Origin: Huaxiibacter chinensis
Lineage (GTDB): Bacteria > Pseudomonadota > Gammaproteobacteria > Enterobacterales > Enterobacteriaceae
Direction of reading: 5' to 3'
DNA: 64,000 nucleotides
Assembly (NCBI RefSeq): GCF_022171985.1
Contig: NZ_JAJVHF010000002.1
Location: 434,001 to 498,000 of the forward strand
Positions within the stretch are counted from its first letter, which is position 1, and each line of letters begins with the position of its first letter. Of the stretch, positions 31,757 to 42,223 are shown piece by piece. Position numbers and translations under genes: made by a program. Below the pieces are notes generated by a model. It was given only the letters and a program-made list of their open reading frames with translations. It ran no database searches and was not told the DNA's origin.

Positions 31757-33466
31757 TTAATGGGTCAGAGTTGCCGGCGTGTCCAGGGTATGTTTGGCCG
31801 GAGTGGCGACAGGGAGATAGTGAAGTTCAGCGCTTTTCGACCATTGCAGGTAGCGCTGATACAGTTGTTCAAAGCGTTGCGCCTGTTCGGCGCGAGGCTG
31901 GAGCGTGCTTTCGACGGCGCTGGCCATATGGCGCTGCGCGGCAGGAATATCCTCATGGACCCCTGCCGCCACGGCGGCAAAAATAGCCGCACCCAGCGCA
32001 CAGCACTGATCGGAGGCCACAATTTGCAGCGGGCGATTCAGCACGTCGCAGCAGGCTTGCATAATCACCGGGTTTTTACGGGCGATGCCGCCCAGCGCCA
32101 TGACGTTATTAACGTCGATGCCCTGTTCGGTGAAGCACTCCATAATGGCGCGGGCACCAAAGGCGGTGGCGGCGATCAGGCCGCCAAACAGGGCAGGCGC
32201 GTCGGTAGCCAGATTGAGATCCGCGATTACCCCTTTCAGACGCTGGTTAGCAAACGGCGTACGACGTCCGTTAAACCAGTCGAGCACCACCGGCAGGTGG
32301 TCGAGAGACGGGTTTTTCGCCCAGGCGGCGGTAAGCTGCGGCAGCAGCTGTTTTTTACTCTCAGCAATTTGGGTTTTCAGCTCAGGATGTGCGGCGGCCA
32401 GTTGATCCAGCGGCCAGCCCAGCACGCGACCGAACCAGGCGTAGATATCGCCAAAGGCCGATTGTCCGGCTTCCAGACCAATGAATTCCGGTACCACGCT
32501 GCCGTCAACCTGACCGCAAATGCCTTTCACGGCGCGATCGCCAACGCTGGCTTTATCCGCCGTCAGAATGTCGCAGGTGGAGGTCCCAATCACTTTTACC
32601 AGCGTGTTTGGCTGCGCACCGGCGCCCACGGCGCCCATATGGCAGTCGAATGCGCCACCGGAAATAGTCACGCTTTGCGGCAGGCCCAGGCGTTGCGCCC
32701 ACTCCGCGTTGAGCGTGCCAACCGGAATGTCTGCCGTCCAGGTGTCGGTAAACATCGGGTAGTTCAGGTTTTGGTTAATGACAGGGTCAAGTTCATCAAA
32801 GAAGGCTGCCGGGGGTAACCCGCCCCAGCTTTCATGCCAGAGTGATTTATGTCCGGCGCTGCAGCGGCCACGGCGAATCTCTTCCGGGCGCGTCGTCCCG
32901 GAAAGCAGGGCAGGTACCCAGTCGCACAGTTCAATCCAGGAAACGGCTGCCTGCGCCACGGCACGATCGGCGCGGGTGACGTGTAAAATCTTGGCCCAGA
33001 ACCACTCGCTGGAGTAAATGCCGCCGATGTAGCGGGAGTAATCTGCCTTGCCCGGCTGGTGGCACAGGCGGGTAATGGCTTCGGCTTCTTCAACCGCCGT
33101 ATGGTCCTTCCACAACACGAACATGGCGTTCGGGTTGTTGGCAAATTCAGGTCGCAGTGCCAGTACGTTGCCTTCGGCGTCAACGGGCGCAGGCGTTGAA
33201 CCGGTGCTGTCCACGCCAATACCGACAATCTGTGCGCGCTGGTCGTCACTCAGTTCCGCCAGCACGGTTTTAATGGCCGCCTCCATCGATTCGATGTAAT
33301 CGAGAGGGTGATGGCGGAACTGATTATTTGGCGCATCGCAGTAACGCCCCTCTTGCCAGCGTGGATACCACTCAACGCTGGTCGCTATTTCCTGACCCGT
33401 ACGGCACTCCACTGCCAGGGCGCGTACCGAGTCACTGCCAAAATCGAGGCCAATCGCAATTGCCAT
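31757..33466 (-). CDS. araB: L-ribulokinase
   Basis: A 569-residue FGGY-family kinase (E. coli 566) that phosphorylates L-ribulose. The amino-terminal phosphate loop is [12 protein letters not shown], and [12 protein letters not shown] in the carboxyl half is the second ATP-binding signature. It is the first gene of araBAD, starting about 34 bases downstream of the promoter -10. A 362-codon open frame on the opposite strand is a coding shadow. Confidence 0.97.
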   Translation of the reverse strand: MAIAIGLDFGSDSVRALAVECRTGQEIATSVEWYPRWQEGRYCDAPNNQFRHHPLDYIESMEAAIKTVLAELSDDQRAQIVGIGVDSTGSTPAPVDAEGNVLALRPEFANNPNAMFVLWKDHTAVEEAEAITRLCHQPGKADYSRYIGGIYSSEWFWAKILHVTRADRAVAQAAVSWIELCDWVPALLSGTTRPEEIRRGRCSAGHKSLWHESWGGLPPAAFFDELDPVINQNLNYPMFTDTWTADIPVGTLNAEWAQRLGLPQSVTISGGAFDCHMGAVGAGAQPNTLVKVIGTSTCDILTADKASVGDRAVKGICGQVDGSVVPEFIGLEAGQSAFGDIYAWFGRVLGWPLDQLAAAHPELKTQIAESKKQLLPQLTAAWAKNPSLDHLPVVLDWFNGRRTPFANQRLKGVIADLNLATDAPALFGGLIAATAFGARAIMECFTEQGIDVNNVMALGGIARKNPVIMQACCDVLNRPLQIVASDQCCALGAAIFAAVAAGVHEDIPAAQRHMASAVESTLQPRAEQAQRFEQLYQRYLQWSKSAELHYLPVATPAKHTLDTPATLTH

Positions 33467-33499
33467 TGTGTTGCTCCATCAAAAAACGGGTATGCATGA

Positions 33500-33563
33500 A
33501 CATTAGAGACAGAGGGAAAAAATCGTCAGGCAGGATTCGCTAATCTTATGGACTAACGTGCTG
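33500..33563 (-). promoter_or_regulatory. araBAD promoter with AraC sites I1 and I2
   Basis: On the minus strand, I1 (33563-33547, ending TCCATA) and I2 (33542-33526, TAGCGAATCCTGCCTGA) are direct half-sites. I2 differs from E. coli by two bases. The -35 CTGACG (33529-33524) overlaps I2, and the -10 TAATGT (33505-33500) follows after 18 bases. The non-consensus -35 explains the need for AraC. Confidence 0.8.
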
Positions 33564-33573
33564 TTACATCTGA

Positions 33574-33630
33574 AAGTGTGACGCCGTGCAAATATTCAAT
33601 GTGGACATTTCTGCCGTAGTTATAGACACT
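33574..33630. promoter_or_regulatory. CRP site, araO1 and araC promoter
   Basis: The CRP site 33574-33595 contains GTGTGACGCCGTGCAAA and lies between the araBAD and araC promoters. The O1 region (33594-33625) contains TGTGGACATTTCTGCCGTAG. The araC promoter has -35 TGGACA (33602-33607) and -10 GACACT (33625-33630), 17 bases apart. AraC bound at O1 would cover this promoter. The layout follows E. coli. Confidence 0.75.
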
Positions 33631-33757
33631 TTTGTTACTGCCCATTCTCCTGAAGTGGCGATGAAATAAGGGGTGAATGCTGAAATAAGGCGGGCTTAAA
33701 AGCGCAGGGATTGGATTTAAACGGTGCAATCGCGCGTTTTTATCCTGCTTTCGTTGA

Positions 33758-33774
33758 TATGGACAATTTGTTTC
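33758..33774. promoter_or_regulatory. araO2 half-site (DNA loop partner)
   Basis: TATGGACAATTTGTTTC in the araC leader resembles the E. coli araO2 half-site. It is 195-211 bases from I1 (start to start 211), suited to the repression loop. The remaining bases of the 336-base araB-araC gap show nothing else I can name. Confidence 0.6.
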
Positions 33775-33802
33775 CTTCCTGACCACGTGGGGTACTGAAT
33801 TT

Positions 33803-34645
33803 ATGGCCGAAACACAAAACGATCCCCTGCTTCCGGGGTACTCGTTCAATGCGCATCTTGTTGCGGGTTTAACCCCGATTGAAGCCCAGGGATACCTCGA
33901 TTTTTTTGTCGATCGACCGCTGGGAATGAAAGGCTATATTCTCAATATCACCGTTCGGGGCGAGGGGGTGATCAAAAATAACGACAAAGAGTTTATCTGT
34001 CGGCCAGGGGATATTTTGCTCTTTCCGCCCGGCGAGATTCACCACTACGGGCGTCATCCGGAGGCGAAAGAGTGGTATCACCAGTGGGTCTACTTTCGCC
34101 CTCGCGCTTACTGGCACGAGTGGCTCGCCTGGCCGTCAATTTTTGCCCACACCGGCTTTTATCGCCCCGACGAAGCGCATCAGGCGCAATTTCGCGAGCT
34201 GTTCGCGCAGATCATTGAGGCGCAGGCCGGGGGACGTTACGCCGAACTGCTCGCGATTAACCTGCTGGAACAGCTTCTTCTGCGGCGCATGGAGGCGATA
34301 AACGCGTCGCTTAATCCGCCGCTGGATAATCGCGTGCGCGATGCCTGCCAGTACATCAGCGATCACCTTGCCGATAGCCAGTTTGATATCGCGGGCGTGG
34401 CGCAGCATGTTTGCTTATCACCGTCGCGTCTGTCGCATCTGTTCCGTCAGCAGCTCGGGGTGAGCGTACTGAGCTGGCGTGAGGATCAACGTATCAGCCA
34501 GGCCAAGCTTTTACTGAGCACTACGCGGATGCCGATTGCCTCCGTCGGGCGCAACGTGGGCTTTGAAGATCAGCTCTATTTCTCTCGCGTCTTTAAGAAA
34601 TGCACCGGCGCCAGCCCCAGCGAATTCCGCGCTGGATGTGAATAA
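33803..34645 (+). CDS. araC: Arabinose regulator AraC
   Basis: A 280-residue activator and repressor of ara genes. The amino arm and cupin-type arabinose-binding and dimer domain cover about residues 1-165. Two helix-turn-helix motifs follow ([20 protein letters not shown] and the block ending SASEFR-like SPSEFRAG). It ends at RAGCE, about eleven residues before the end of E. coli AraC (292). That tail is variable in the family and not needed for folding, so the gene is likely functional. It is divergent from araBAD. Confidence 0.97.
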   Translation: MAETQNDPLLPGYSFNAHLVAGLTPIEAQGYLDFFVDRPLGMKGYILNITVRGEGVIKNNDKEFICRPGDILLFPPGEIHHYGRHPEAKEWYHQWVYFRPRAYWHEWLAWPSIFAHTGFYRPDEAHQAQFRELFAQIIEAQAGGRYAELLAINLLEQLLLRRMEAINASLNPPLDNRVRDACQYISDHLADSQFDIAGVAQHVCLSPSRLSHLFRQQLGVSVLSWREDQRISQAKLLLSTTRMPIASVGRNVGFEDQLYFSRVFKKCTGASPSEFRAGCE

Positions 34646-34773
34646 AGGGTAAAAAAATATAAACGAGCAGGTGAATTTGGGAGGTAGCCTGTAAACTGTT
34701 CCAACAATTGTTGTCTTGACGTCGACAGGGTCTGTTCGCAGAATCGCTGCTTCGTTAACTGACCGGAAGCGTT

Positions 34774-35541
34774 ATGCAGGCATTGCTGGAACATTTTATC
34801 ACCCAGTCCGTTACCTATTCCCTTATCGCGGTGGCGCTGGTGGCTTTTCTGGAATCGCTGGCGCTGGTCGGGCTGATTCTTCCCGGCACGGTCATGATGG
34901 CCGGGTTAGGGGCGCTCATTGGCAGCGGCGAGGTGAATTTCTGGCAGGCCTGGATGGCCGGTATTGTCGGCTGTTTGCTCGGAGACTGGATCTCATTCTG
35001 GCTGGGCTGGCGCTTTAAAAAGCCGCTCCACCGCTGGTCATTTTTGAAGAAAAACAAAGCGCTGCTCGATAAAACCGAACACGCCCTTCACCAGCACAGC
35101 ATGTTTACCATTCTGGTGGGGCGATTCGTCGGCCCCACGCGCCCGCTTGTGCCTATGGTCGCCGGAATGCTGGATCTGCCGGTCGCGAAATTTATCCTGC
35201 CAAATATTATCGGCTGCGTGTTCTGGCCGCCCTTTTACTTTCTGCCGGGGATCCTTGCCGGTGCGGCGATTGATATTCCTGCCGACGTGCAAAGCGGCCA
35301 CTTCAAATGGCTGTTGCTCGCCACGGGGATAATGCTGTGGTTGGCCGTCTGGCTGTGCTGGCGTTTATGGCGCAGCAGCAACGCGTCAACGACTCGCCTG
35401 ACCCGGTATCTGCCGCGTCAGCGTCTCTTCTGGCTGGCACCGCTGACGCTCGGCGTGGCCGTTATGGCCCTGGTGGCACTCATCCGCCATCCGTTGATGC
35501 CGGTATATGGTGAGATTCTGTTAAAAGTGGTGAGCCATTAA
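34774..35541 (+). CDS. yabI: DedA-family inner-membrane protein YabI
   Basis: A 255-residue membrane protein (E. coli YabI 254) of the DedA/VTT superfamily, thought to move or flip phospholipids or carrier lipids. The family block with its basic residues is [17 protein letters not shown], and [14 protein letters not shown] near the start is also typical. Five or so hydrophobic segments are seen. Its stop codon overlaps the end of the convergent thiQ. E. coli has several partly redundant DedA proteins. Confidence 0.93.
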   Translation: MQALLEHFITQSVTYSLIAVALVAFLESLALVGLILPGTVMMAGLGALIGSGEVNFWQAWMAGIVGCLLGDWISFWLGWRFKKPLHRWSFLKKNKALLDKTEHALHQHSMFTILVGRFVGPTRPLVPMVAGMLDLPVAKFILPNIIGCVFWPPFYFLPGILAGAAIDIPADVQSGHFKWLLLATGIMLWLAVWLCWRLWRSSNASTTRLTRYLPRQRLFWLAPLTLGVAVMALVALIRHPLMPVYGEILLKVVSH

Positions 35542-36233
35542 GGGATCCCCAGCAGGGCCGACGCGCTCGCTTTTCCGCTGAGAAGCGTAGGCGTTTCGCC
35601 ATCCCAGGCGATGCGTCCGTCAGCCACGACAATCGAGCGTGCCGCGATTCTGGCGGCATCTTCCACGCTGTGCGACACCATCAAAAGCGTTAACGCTTTG
35701 TCCTGACAAACCTGGCTGACCAGCTGGAGCATCTCCTGCCGCAGGGCGGGATCGAGGGCCGAGAAAGGCTCATCCAGCAGCAGAACAGGCTGTTCCCGTA
35801 CCAGACACCGTGCCAGCGCCACGCGCTGTCGCTGCCCTCCCGAAAGCTCGCCCGGTAAACGGTCCAGATACGCTGAAAGCCCCATTTGCTGTGCAATCGC
35901 GTCGCGTTTTTCATGCTGCATGGCTGTCAGCTTCAGGCCGGGATCCAGACCCAGGCCAATGTTCTGACGCACCGTCAGGTGAGTAAACAGATTGTTTTCC
36001 TGAAACAGCATGGAGACCGGACGTTTAGCAGGCGGCGTGCGCGTGTGATCGTCCCCGTTGATAAGAATACTGCCGCTCGCCGGGGGTAAGAAACCGGCGA
36101 TCAGGCTCAGCAAGGTACTTTTACCCGCCCCGCTAGGCCCCAGTATCGCGATGGTCTCCCCCTGTTCGACAGAGAGGGTGAACCGCATCGGCAGGTGCTG
36201 ATAAAGCCAGGTTATATCAATCAGTTTTAACAT
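35538..36233 (-). CDS. thiQ: Thiamine ABC transporter ATP-binding protein
   Basis: A 231-residue ATPase that powers uptake of thiamine and its phosphates. Walker A is [13 protein letters not shown], the signature is [15 protein letters not shown] and Walker B is [10 protein letters not shown]. Two ATG codons stand together (36236 and 36233); the second gives MLKLIDITW as in E. coli and is chosen. The gene starts inside the end of thiP (17 bases shared). Confidence 0.95.
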   Translation of the reverse strand: MLKLIDITWLYQHLPMRFTLSVEQGETIAILGPSGAGKSTLLSLIAGFLPPASGSILINGDDHTRTPPAKRPVSMLFQENNLFTHLTVRQNIGLGLDPGLKLTAMQHEKRDAIAQQMGLSAYLDRLPGELSGGQRQRVALARCLVREQPVLLLDEPFSALDPALRQEMLQLVSQVCQDKALTLLMVSHSVEDAARIAARSIVVADGRIAWDGETPTLLSGKASASALLGIP

Positions 36234-37827
36234 CACGCCCCGGAAGTTTTTCGATTACGGTAAATAAGGTAAAGCACAGCAGCAGAAGCAATAACGCCGT
36301 GACGGCGCCGTCCTGACTGCGATAAGAGCCAATTTGCTGATAGAGCCAGTAGGGCAGCGTGCGGAATTCGTCATTGCCAAAGAGCGCGACCACGCCGAAA
36401 TCCCCAATCGATAGGACGCTGGCAAAGGCCAGCGCCTGCGCCAGCGGACGTTTCAGTGCCCGCAGCTCAACCACCTTCAGCCGTTGCCACCCGCGCATCC
36501 CCAACGACTGGCAGAGGGGCGTGTAGCGCGCGCTGATATCGCGCATGGGGTTTTCCAGCACTTTTAACGCGTAAGGTATCGCCATCAGCGCATTGGTGAA
36601 AATGACAATGCCATCGGCATTGTTGGGCAGGCCCGTGGTGCTGTTAAACAGCAGGAAAAAACCCGTCGCCAGGACGATACCGGGCATCGCCAGAATCAGC
36701 ATTCCGCTGAGCTCCAGCGCCTGACCGGCGATGAAACGTTGGCGGGCATAGAGTTCTCGGCTGCTCCATAACAGCATGGTGGTCAGCAGAACGCATAAAA
36801 TCCCGGCGCCTACGGCAATACGTAGTGAGGTCCAGAGTGCCTGCCACAGCACCGGCTGCTGCAAAACCTCCGCAATATTTCTGTTTAGGCCGTCAATGAC
36901 CACGGCCAGCAGGGGCGGTAACAGCAGCAGCAGGGCGAGGGTAATAAGTGCAGTATCGGTGAGCCGGCTGCGCAGGCAGTCTTGCGGATCGCGCCACCCG
37001 CTGACCTGCGGGCTTCCCACGGCAATCGCTTTGCTCAGGCGTTGGCTCAACAGCACCAGCCCGAGGCAGCAGGTCATTTGAATCATGGCTAACAGTGCCG
37101 CGCGACCGGGATCGTAGTCATAGCTCAGCGCCTGATAAATGGCGAGCTCAATGGTGGTGGCCTGCGGCCCGCCGCCAAGCGAAAGCACGGTGGCAAAGCT
37201 GGCGAAGCAGAGCATAAAGATCAGGGCGGCAACCGGAGGGAGCTGGCGGCGAAGCCAGGGCCATTCGACATAACGGAAGAAATGACGGCCGCGCATGCCC
37301 AGCTGCGCCGCCAGCTGACGTTGCTCGCCGGGAATGTTTTCCAGGGCCTGCAAAAAGAGCCGCGTGGCCATGGGCATATTGAAAAAGACGTGGGCCAGCA
37401 GAATACCCTGCAGGCCATAGGGTGAGAAATGCCACTCTATGCCAAACGCGCCGAGCAGGGTGGCGATCCAGCCCTGTCGGCCATACACGCTCAGGATGCC
37501 GAATACGGCGACCAGTACGGGCAGGATCAGGGTCATGGCGCACAGGCGTAATAACGTCTGCCTGCCGGGAAAGCGGCGACGATAAAGCGCGCGTGCCAGG
37601 AATAGCGCGGGTACGACGGAAAGCACCGCAGAGAGAAACGCCTGCCAGAACGAGAAACGGACCACATGCCAGAGATAGCTGTCGTGCCAGAGCGCAAAAA
37701 GATCGCTCTCTGGCGCGTTAAACCATAGCGCCAGGAAGGCCCCCATGCTGACGGCCACCATCAGGATGGCAGCCGTCAGTCCAGGGATTAACCAGCCAGG
37801 GATTAGCGGCTGACGGCGCGTTGCCAT
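36217..37827 (-). CDS. thiP: Thiamine ABC transporter permease
   Basis: A 536-residue inner-membrane permease, same length as in E. coli, with two homologous halves of about six membrane segments. Each half has an EAA-type loop contacting ThiQ ([17 protein letters not shown] and [16 protein letters not shown]). It overlaps thiB upstream by 25 bases and thiQ downstream, so the three are translated together. Confidence 0.96.
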   Translation of the reverse strand: MATRRQPLIPGWLIPGLTAAILMVAVSMGAFLALWFNAPESDLFALWHDSYLWHVVRFSFWQAFLSAVLSVVPALFLARALYRRRFPGRQTLLRLCAMTLILPVLVAVFGILSVYGRQGWIATLLGAFGIEWHFSPYGLQGILLAHVFFNMPMATRLFLQALENIPGEQRQLAAQLGMRGRHFFRYVEWPWLRRQLPPVAALIFMLCFASFATVLSLGGGPQATTIELAIYQALSYDYDPGRAALLAMIQMTCCLGLVLLSQRLSKAIAVGSPQVSGWRDPQDCLRSRLTDTALITLALLLLLPPLLAVVIDGLNRNIAEVLQQPVLWQALWTSLRIAVGAGILCVLLTTMLLWSSRELYARQRFIAGQALELSGMLILAMPGIVLATGFFLLFNSTTGLPNNADGIVIFTNALMAIPYALKVLENPMRDISARYTPLCQSLGMRGWQRLKVVELRALKRPLAQALAFASVLSIGDFGVVALFGNDEFRTLPYWLYQQIGSYRSQDGAVTALLLLLLCFTLFTVIEKLPGRDVKTD

Positions 37828-38786
37828 TCACCGATCCATGCTGCGCGTTGGGTAGAGACCTGCTGAGGGGTAAACTCGAGCGTGGTCTGAGGCTTCGTTA
37901 TTGAGTCAAACCCTGCGGGCAGGGCGACATCAGTGGCGGGATACATCCAGTTGCCGGTTGGAATGGCATTCTGGAATGCCGGCGAAACCATAAATTTCAG
38001 GAATTTTTCCGCCAGTTCAGGCTGCTTGCTGGCGGCGGTACGGGCGGCGACTTCAACCTGCAAATAGTGACCTTCGCTGAAGTTCGCGGCGGCGTACTGG
38101 TCTTTTTTCTCTTCGATAATGTGATAGGCCGGGGAGGTGGTGTAACTCAACACCAGATCGCTTTCACCTTTCAGGAACAAGCCATAGGCTTCGCTCCAGC
38201 CCTTGGTCACCGTGACGGTTTTTGCCGCCAGCTTGTGCCAGGCGTCAGGCGTTTTATCGCCATAGATTTTTTGCATCCAGAGCAGCAAACCAAGCCCAGG
38301 CGTGCTGGTGCGGGGGTCCTGATAGATCACGCGCCATTTCTGATCGCTCTCGACCAGCTCTTTCAGGCTTTTCGGCGGGTTCTTCAGCTTATTCTTGTCA
38401 TAGACAAAGGCAAAATAGCCATAATCGAAGGGGACGAAGGTGTCATTGTTCCAGCCGCCCGGCACGGTGACGGCATCGGACGCCACGCCGCTTTTCGCAA
38501 ACAAGTGAGTCTGGGTGGCGGCTTCCAGCAGATTATTATCCAGGCCGAGCACAACGTCGGCTTGACTGTTTTTGCCTTCCATCCGCAGACGGTTGAGCAG
38601 GGAGACGCCATCTTCCAGCGCGACAAACTTCAGCGTGCAGTTGCAGTCGGCCTCAAAGGCTTTTTTGACCACCGGGCCAGGGCCCCAGTCTGCGGCGAAC
38701 GAATCATAGGTGTAAACCGTCAGGACCGGTTTAGCAAAAGCAGGCAGCGCAATCAGCGCCAGGAGAGGAAGAACGTTTTTTAACAC
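37803..38786 (-). CDS. thiB: Thiamine-binding periplasmic protein
   Basis: A 327-residue solute-binding protein (also TbpA) that delivers thiamine, thiamine phosphate and pyrophosphate to ThiPQ. I place the start at the GTG at 38786, giving a signal peptide VLKNVLPLLALIALPAFA|KPVL. The length equals E. coli ThiB, with GAGGTG just before it. An in-frame ATG at 38834 would add 16 residues before the signal peptide. A TPP riboswitch lies upstream. Confidence 0.95.
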   Translation of the reverse strand: MLKNVLPLLALIALPAFAKPVLTVYTYDSFAADWGPGPVVKKAFEADCNCTLKFVALEDGVSLLNRLRMEGKNSQADVVLGLDNNLLEAATQTHLFAKSGVASDAVTVPGGWNNDTFVPFDYGYFAFVYDKNKLKNPPKSLKELVESDQKWRVIYQDPRTSTPGLGLLLWMQKIYGDKTPDAWHKLAAKTVTVTKGWSEAYGLFLKGESDLVLSYTTSPAYHIIEEKKDQYAAANFSEGHYLQVEVAARTAASKQPELAEKFLKFMVSPAFQNAIPTGNWMYPATDVALPAGFDSITKPQTTLEFTPQQVSTQRAAWIGEWQRAVSR

Positions 38787-38827
38787 TTTGCACCTCAGCA
38801 TTGAGTGGCAAAGGATTTTGAGCGACA

Positions 38828-38913
38828 GCCTCAAATCCCTTCGCCGGCATTATCCGGATCAGGTTCGACGGGTATTATCTCAGCGAACATTTTTATGCCG
38901 CACCCCGTTGAGA
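38828..38913 (-). promoter_or_regulatory. TPP riboswitch (THI element) controlling thiBPQ
   Basis: Reading the minus strand, the aptamer runs from CAACGGGGTGC through the conserved GCTGAGAT, then ACCTGATCCGGATAATGCC, and closes with GAAGGGATTTGAGG. These are the hallmark THI-box blocks. The aptamer ends about 40 bases before the thiB start, close enough to control ribosome access when TPP binds. Confidence 0.95.
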
Positions 38914-38952
38914 ACGTTTGTATTGTAATGATTTGGTGAAATTACGAAAGGG

Positions 38953-40608
38953 TTATGGCTCCGGTGGGGCAAACCAGGCGGATTTAAAGTCAAACCAGCC
39001 TAACGTATTCATGCGCAGCCCCCGCATACTTCGCTGGCCCTGAATGATCAACCAGTGGTGAATAAGCGGGACCATTGCCTGTTGCGAGAGTAACTGTTGA
39101 CACCAGACGGCCAGATTCATCTCTCCGGCACGCCACTGTGCGGCATCCGCCTGCCAGTCGCGGGCGATACACTGCTGAATTAAGGGGATCTCAAAAAGGT
39201 GTGAAAACAGCGAAAAGTCGAGCGGAAGGGTAAAGTTAGCGCTGTTAAGCCAGATATCACTCACCGCGTCGCCACGGTGCCATTCTTCGTATTCAACTTC
39301 CTGAATGTTCAGCGTCACGCCTTCCTCTGCCAGCAATTTACCCATAATCCTGGCGATCACACGGTGTTCGATGTGCTCACGGTAATAGGTTAACGTGAGC
39401 GACTCGAGACCGGCGGGCCTGTCACCCCGGCCCGGACGCGCATGGTGCCAGCGCGGGATAAGCCCATAGGCCGGGAACCAGTAGGATTGATACTGATCCT
39501 CCGCCTGATAAATCAGGTTGGCCGGCGAAAGCACCCGGCTCACCCATTGCCGAACGTCGTGGCTGGCGCCGCGATGCGTGCGGCCATCAAACAGCAGATA
39601 GTAACAACCTTCTTCCAGACGGCTTTCAACCGCTTTTTCCCCGTCGGTGGGCCCTTCCAGCGTCAGGCCTGGACTCAGCTCTTCGGAGATGTCGGGCAGG
39701 ACCCAGACATTGACCTCATCGATCAACGCGCGATAGCCAAAATAGTCATCGAAGGCGTGGATTTTCAGCTGATTATTATTGTTGCGCGTCACGGCATAGG
39801 GACCTGTGCCGACGGGGTGGCTGGCAAAATTGGGCAGAGAGGCCCATTCGTGCGGCAGGATCATTGAGGGAACATACCCCATGAGCCAGGGCAGCCACTG
39901 GTCGGGTTCGGATAATTCGATATCCAGCGTCCAGGCCGTGGGCGAATGGACCTGCGAAATATGGCTGTACAAGGGCAGGGTGCGGGCGCGCTGAAGCGAG
40001 GCGATAACATCAATCATCTCCAGCTCGCGACCATGGTGAAAATGAATGCCGGGGCGTAAAAAAAAGCGCCAGTGCAGCGGTGAGAGTTGTTGCCAGTGGT
40101 GCGCAATGTCCGCTTCCAGTTCCCCGTTTTCCTCATTTATACGCGTCAGGCCGCTAAAAATCTGGCGCGCCATATGGGTTTCAGACCGGCGTAACGCGCT
40201 GCCGGGTAAAAGATTTTTCATCGGGCGATAATAGACGACGCGCAGGATATGGCGTCCCTGACGAAAGCTGCGGCCCAGATGGGAGACCAGCATCTGGCGG
40301 ACGGCGGCTTTGTCGCCCACCAGTTGCACCAGCTGATCGATTCTGTCCTGTTCCAGAAGATCTTCCGCACGCTGTTGCTGTAATGCCAGACCTGTGTAGA
40401 GAAAGGTCAGACGAGAGCGTTTGCCGCGTCCGGCCTCCGCCTCCCAGTTGAGCCAGCCCTGTTTTTGCATCGTGCTTAGCAGAGTACGCATATGGCGACG
40501 CGAGCAGCTAAGCAACTCTGCCAGCTCGTTAAGCGTGGTTTCCTGAGACTGGCCCTCGCAGCACTGCCACAGGCGGATGAATTGTTGTTGCAGACGACCG
40601 GAAGGCAT
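38953..40608 (-). CDS. sgrR: Transcriptional activator SgrR
   Basis: A 551-residue protein, the E. coli length. It turns on the small RNA SgrS when sugar phosphates build up. The amino domain is a winged helix (about residues 1-110, with [20 protein letters not shown]). The rest resembles a solute-binding protein (SBP_bac_5 type) that senses a small molecule. It is divergent from sgrS, with 67 bases between its start and the sgrS 5' end. Confidence 0.96.
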   Translation of the reverse strand: MPSGRLQQQFIRLWQCCEGQSQETTLNELAELLSCSRRHMRTLLSTMQKQGWLNWEAEAGRGKRSRLTFLYTGLALQQQRAEDLLEQDRIDQLVQLVGDKAAVRQMLVSHLGRSFRQGRHILRVVYYRPMKNLLPGSALRRSETHMARQIFSGLTRINEENGELEADIAHHWQQLSPLHWRFFLRPGIHFHHGRELEMIDVIASLQRARTLPLYSHISQVHSPTAWTLDIELSEPDQWLPWLMGYVPSMILPHEWASLPNFASHPVGTGPYAVTRNNNNQLKIHAFDDYFGYRALIDEVNVWVLPDISEELSPGLTLEGPTDGEKAVESRLEEGCYYLLFDGRTHRGASHDVRQWVSRVLSPANLIYQAEDQYQSYWFPAYGLIPRWHHARPGRGDRPAGLESLTLTYYREHIEHRVIARIMGKLLAEEGVTLNIQEVEYEEWHRGDAVSDIWLNSANFTLPLDFSLFSHLFEIPLIQQCIARDWQADAAQWRAGEMNLAVWCQQLLSQQAMVPLIHHWLIIQGQRSMRGLRMNTLGWFDFKSAWFAPPEP

Positions 40609-40639
40609 AAAAGGGGAACTCCTGACAAAAAATCAGCAA

Positions 40640-40668
40640 TTTATTAATCCCTATATTAAGCCAATAAT
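40640..40668 (+). promoter_or_regulatory. Candidate sgrS promoter
   Basis: -10 AATAAT (40663-40668) lies 7 bases before the inferred 5' end. A weak -35 TTTATT (40640-40645) is spaced by 17 bases. The weak -35 fits a promoter that depends on SgrR. Confidence 0.5.
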
Positions 40669-40675
40669 CCTTTTC

Positions 40676-40921
40676 GATGAAGCAAGGAGGTCAATGATGA
40701 AGAGGTCAACCGCACGTCAGTTTTACCAGCAGTACTTTTCAGCGACACAGGGAGCGTCATGGCTGGCCCGCCTTAGCCCGGAGCAGCGGCTGAAAATGCT
40801 TGCGGATCTGATGCAGTGGGATGTTACGAAACCGACCTCTGATAACTGACTTGCCTCGATCATGTGTGACTGAGTATTGGTGCTTTTCACCCGCCAGCAA
40901 AATGTTTTTGCTGGCTTTTTT
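40676..40921 (+). ncRNA. sgrS: Small RNA SgrS (sugar-phosphate stress)
   Basis: About 246 bases (E. coli 227). The 5' end GATGAAGCAAGG matches E. coli SgrS. The ptsG-pairing region GTGTGACTGAGTATTGGTG is intact at 40864-40882. It ends in a 10-bp terminator stem GCCAGCAAAA/TTTTGCTGGC (40893-40902 and 40906-40915) with six T. With Hfq, SgrS blocks ptsG and manXYZ messages and stabilises yigL. It also encodes SgrT. The extra length lies in the SgrT-coding part. Confidence 0.95.
40697..40849 (+). CDS. sgrT: SgrT, small inhibitor of glucose PTS activity
   Basis: A 50-residue peptide encoded inside SgrS; E. coli SgrT has 43. It acts on EIICB-Glc (PtsG) to stop glucose uptake. The core RQFYQQYFSAT ... 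LARLSPEQRLKML ... LMQWD follows the family. Two ATG codons stand together (40694 and 40697). The second sits 6 bases after AGGAGG and is chosen, the first only 3 bases after it. The amino end (MKRSTA) and tail (VTKPTSDN) are longer than in E. coli. Confidence 0.9.
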   Translation: MKRSTARQFYQQYFSATQGASWLARLSPEQRLKMLADLMQWDVTKPTSDN

Positions 40922-40967
40922 CGTTTACTATTCAGCCTGATTTCACTCCCTGCAAAAGGATTTACGC

Positions 40968-42146
40968 ATGCTCTGGTTAATGACGATGGGGCGTCGCCTG
41001 AATGGCGTCTATGCCGCATTTATGCTGGTGGCCTTTATGATGGGCGTAGCGGGAGCATTACAGGCCCCGACGCTGAGCCTGTTCCTGAGCCGGGAGGTGG
41101 GGGCGCAGCCGTTCTGGGTAGGGATCTTTTATACGGTGAATGCCATAGCCGGGATCCTGGTGAGCCTGGCGCTGGCCAAACGTTCCGACAGTCAAGGGGA
41201 TCGCCGCAAGCTGATCCTCTTTTGCTGTGCGATGGCGGTGGGTAACGCGTTGCTTTTTGCCTTTAACCGTCATTATCTTACTCTGATTACCTGCGGCGTG
41301 TTGCTGGCCTCTCTGGCCAATACCGCCATGCCGCAGCTTTTTGCCCTCGCACGTGAATACGCCGACAGCTCCGCCCGGGAAGTGGTGATGTTCAGCTCGG
41401 TGATGCGTGCGCAGCTGTCGCTGGCCTGGGTCATCGGGCCACCGCTGGCGTTTATGCTGGCGCTCAACTATGGCTTTACGGTGATGTTTTCCATTGCGGC
41501 GGGAATTTTCATCATTAGCCTGGCCCTGGTGGCGTTTGTGTTGCCTTCGGTCGCCCGTGTCGAACAGCCAACGGATAAGCCCGTGACGCACATCAGCGGC
41601 TGGCAGAACAACAATGTTCGCATGCTGTTTATCGCCTCCACCCTGATGTGGACCTGCAACACGATGTATATCATCGATATGCCGCTCTGGATCAGTGCCG
41701 ACCTGGGGTTGCCGGACAAGCTGGCGGGGATCCTGATGGGAACCGCCGCAGGGCTTGAAATCCCGGCGATGATCCTGGCGGGGTATTACGTAAAGCGCGT
41801 TGGCAAGCGTCGGATGATGGTGATGGCCGTGTCGGCGGGCGTGCTGTTTTATGTAGGGTTAATTCTGTTTCACAGTCGTGAAGCGTTGCTGGCGCTGCAG
41901 CTGTTCAATGCCATTTTTATCGGCATTGTGGCCGGGATTGGCATGCTGTGGTTCCAGGATTTAATGCCGGGCAGGGCGGGATCGGCTACGACCCTCTTTA
42001 CCAATAGCATCTCAACGGGCGTCATTCTGGCGGGCGTGATTCAGGGGGCGCTGGCGCAAAGCTATGGCCATTTTTCCGTGTACTGGGTCATCGCGGCGAT
42101 TTCGCTTGTCACGCTTGCAATAACCTGGCGGGTAAAGGATGTCTGA
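40968..42146 (+). CDS. setA: Sugar efflux transporter SetA
   Basis: A 392-residue major facilitator protein, same length as in E. coli, with about twelve hydrophobic segments. It exports glucose- and lactose-type sugars and glucosides and helps cells recover from sugar-phosphate stress. The loop SDSQGDRRKL after the second segment is the family A motif. It begins 47 bases past the SgrS terminator, and some SgrS transcripts may read through into it. Confidence 0.95.
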   Translation: MLWLMTMGRRLNGVYAAFMLVAFMMGVAGALQAPTLSLFLSREVGAQPFWVGIFYTVNAIAGILVSLALAKRSDSQGDRRKLILFCCAMAVGNALLFAFNRHYLTLITCGVLLASLANTAMPQLFALAREYADSSAREVVMFSSVMRAQLSLAWVIGPPLAFMLALNYGFTVMFSIAAGIFIISLALVAFVLPSVARVEQPTDKPVTHISGWQNNNVRMLFIASTLMWTCNTMYIIDMPLWISADLGLPDKLAGILMGTAAGLEIPAMILAGYYVKRVGKRRMMVMAVSAGVLFYVGLILFHSREALLALQLFNAIFIGIVAGIGMLWFQDLMPGRAGSATTLFTNSISTGVILAGVIQGALAQSYGHFSVYWVIAAISLVTLAITWRVKDV

Positions 42147-42163
42147 AATTCTGGAAGGCGGCT

Positions 42164-42183
42164 TCACGTTATCAACGTGATTT
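42164..42183 (+). terminator. Hairpin after setA
   Basis: TCACGTT (42164-42170) and AACGTGA (42174-42180) with a 3-base loop are followed by TTT. This is a probable weak terminator 17 bases after setA, just before the hok-type locus. Confidence 0.55.
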
Positions 42184-42212
42184 CTGACAGGGTAAAGGAA
42201 GGCGCATAGAGT
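42184..42212 (+). promoter_or_regulatory. Candidate promoter of the hok-type mRNA
   Basis: -35 CTGACA (42184-42189), a 17-base spacer and -10 TAGAGT (42207-42212). A start near 42219 would put the GCTTAAGGC hairpin at the very 5' end, as in plasmid R1 hok mRNA. Confidence 0.5.
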
Positions 42213-42223
42213 GACCGACGGGT

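Noticed and set aside
30865-31986. 373-codon open frame on the plus strand opposite araA
   Set aside because: It mirrors araA, a certain 500-residue enzyme, and the peptide has no family likeness. Long antisense frames are common opposite GC-rich genes.
31730-32818. 362-codon open frame on the plus strand opposite araB
   Set aside because: Same reason: antisense shadow of a conserved kinase, with no ribosome site or recognisable domain.
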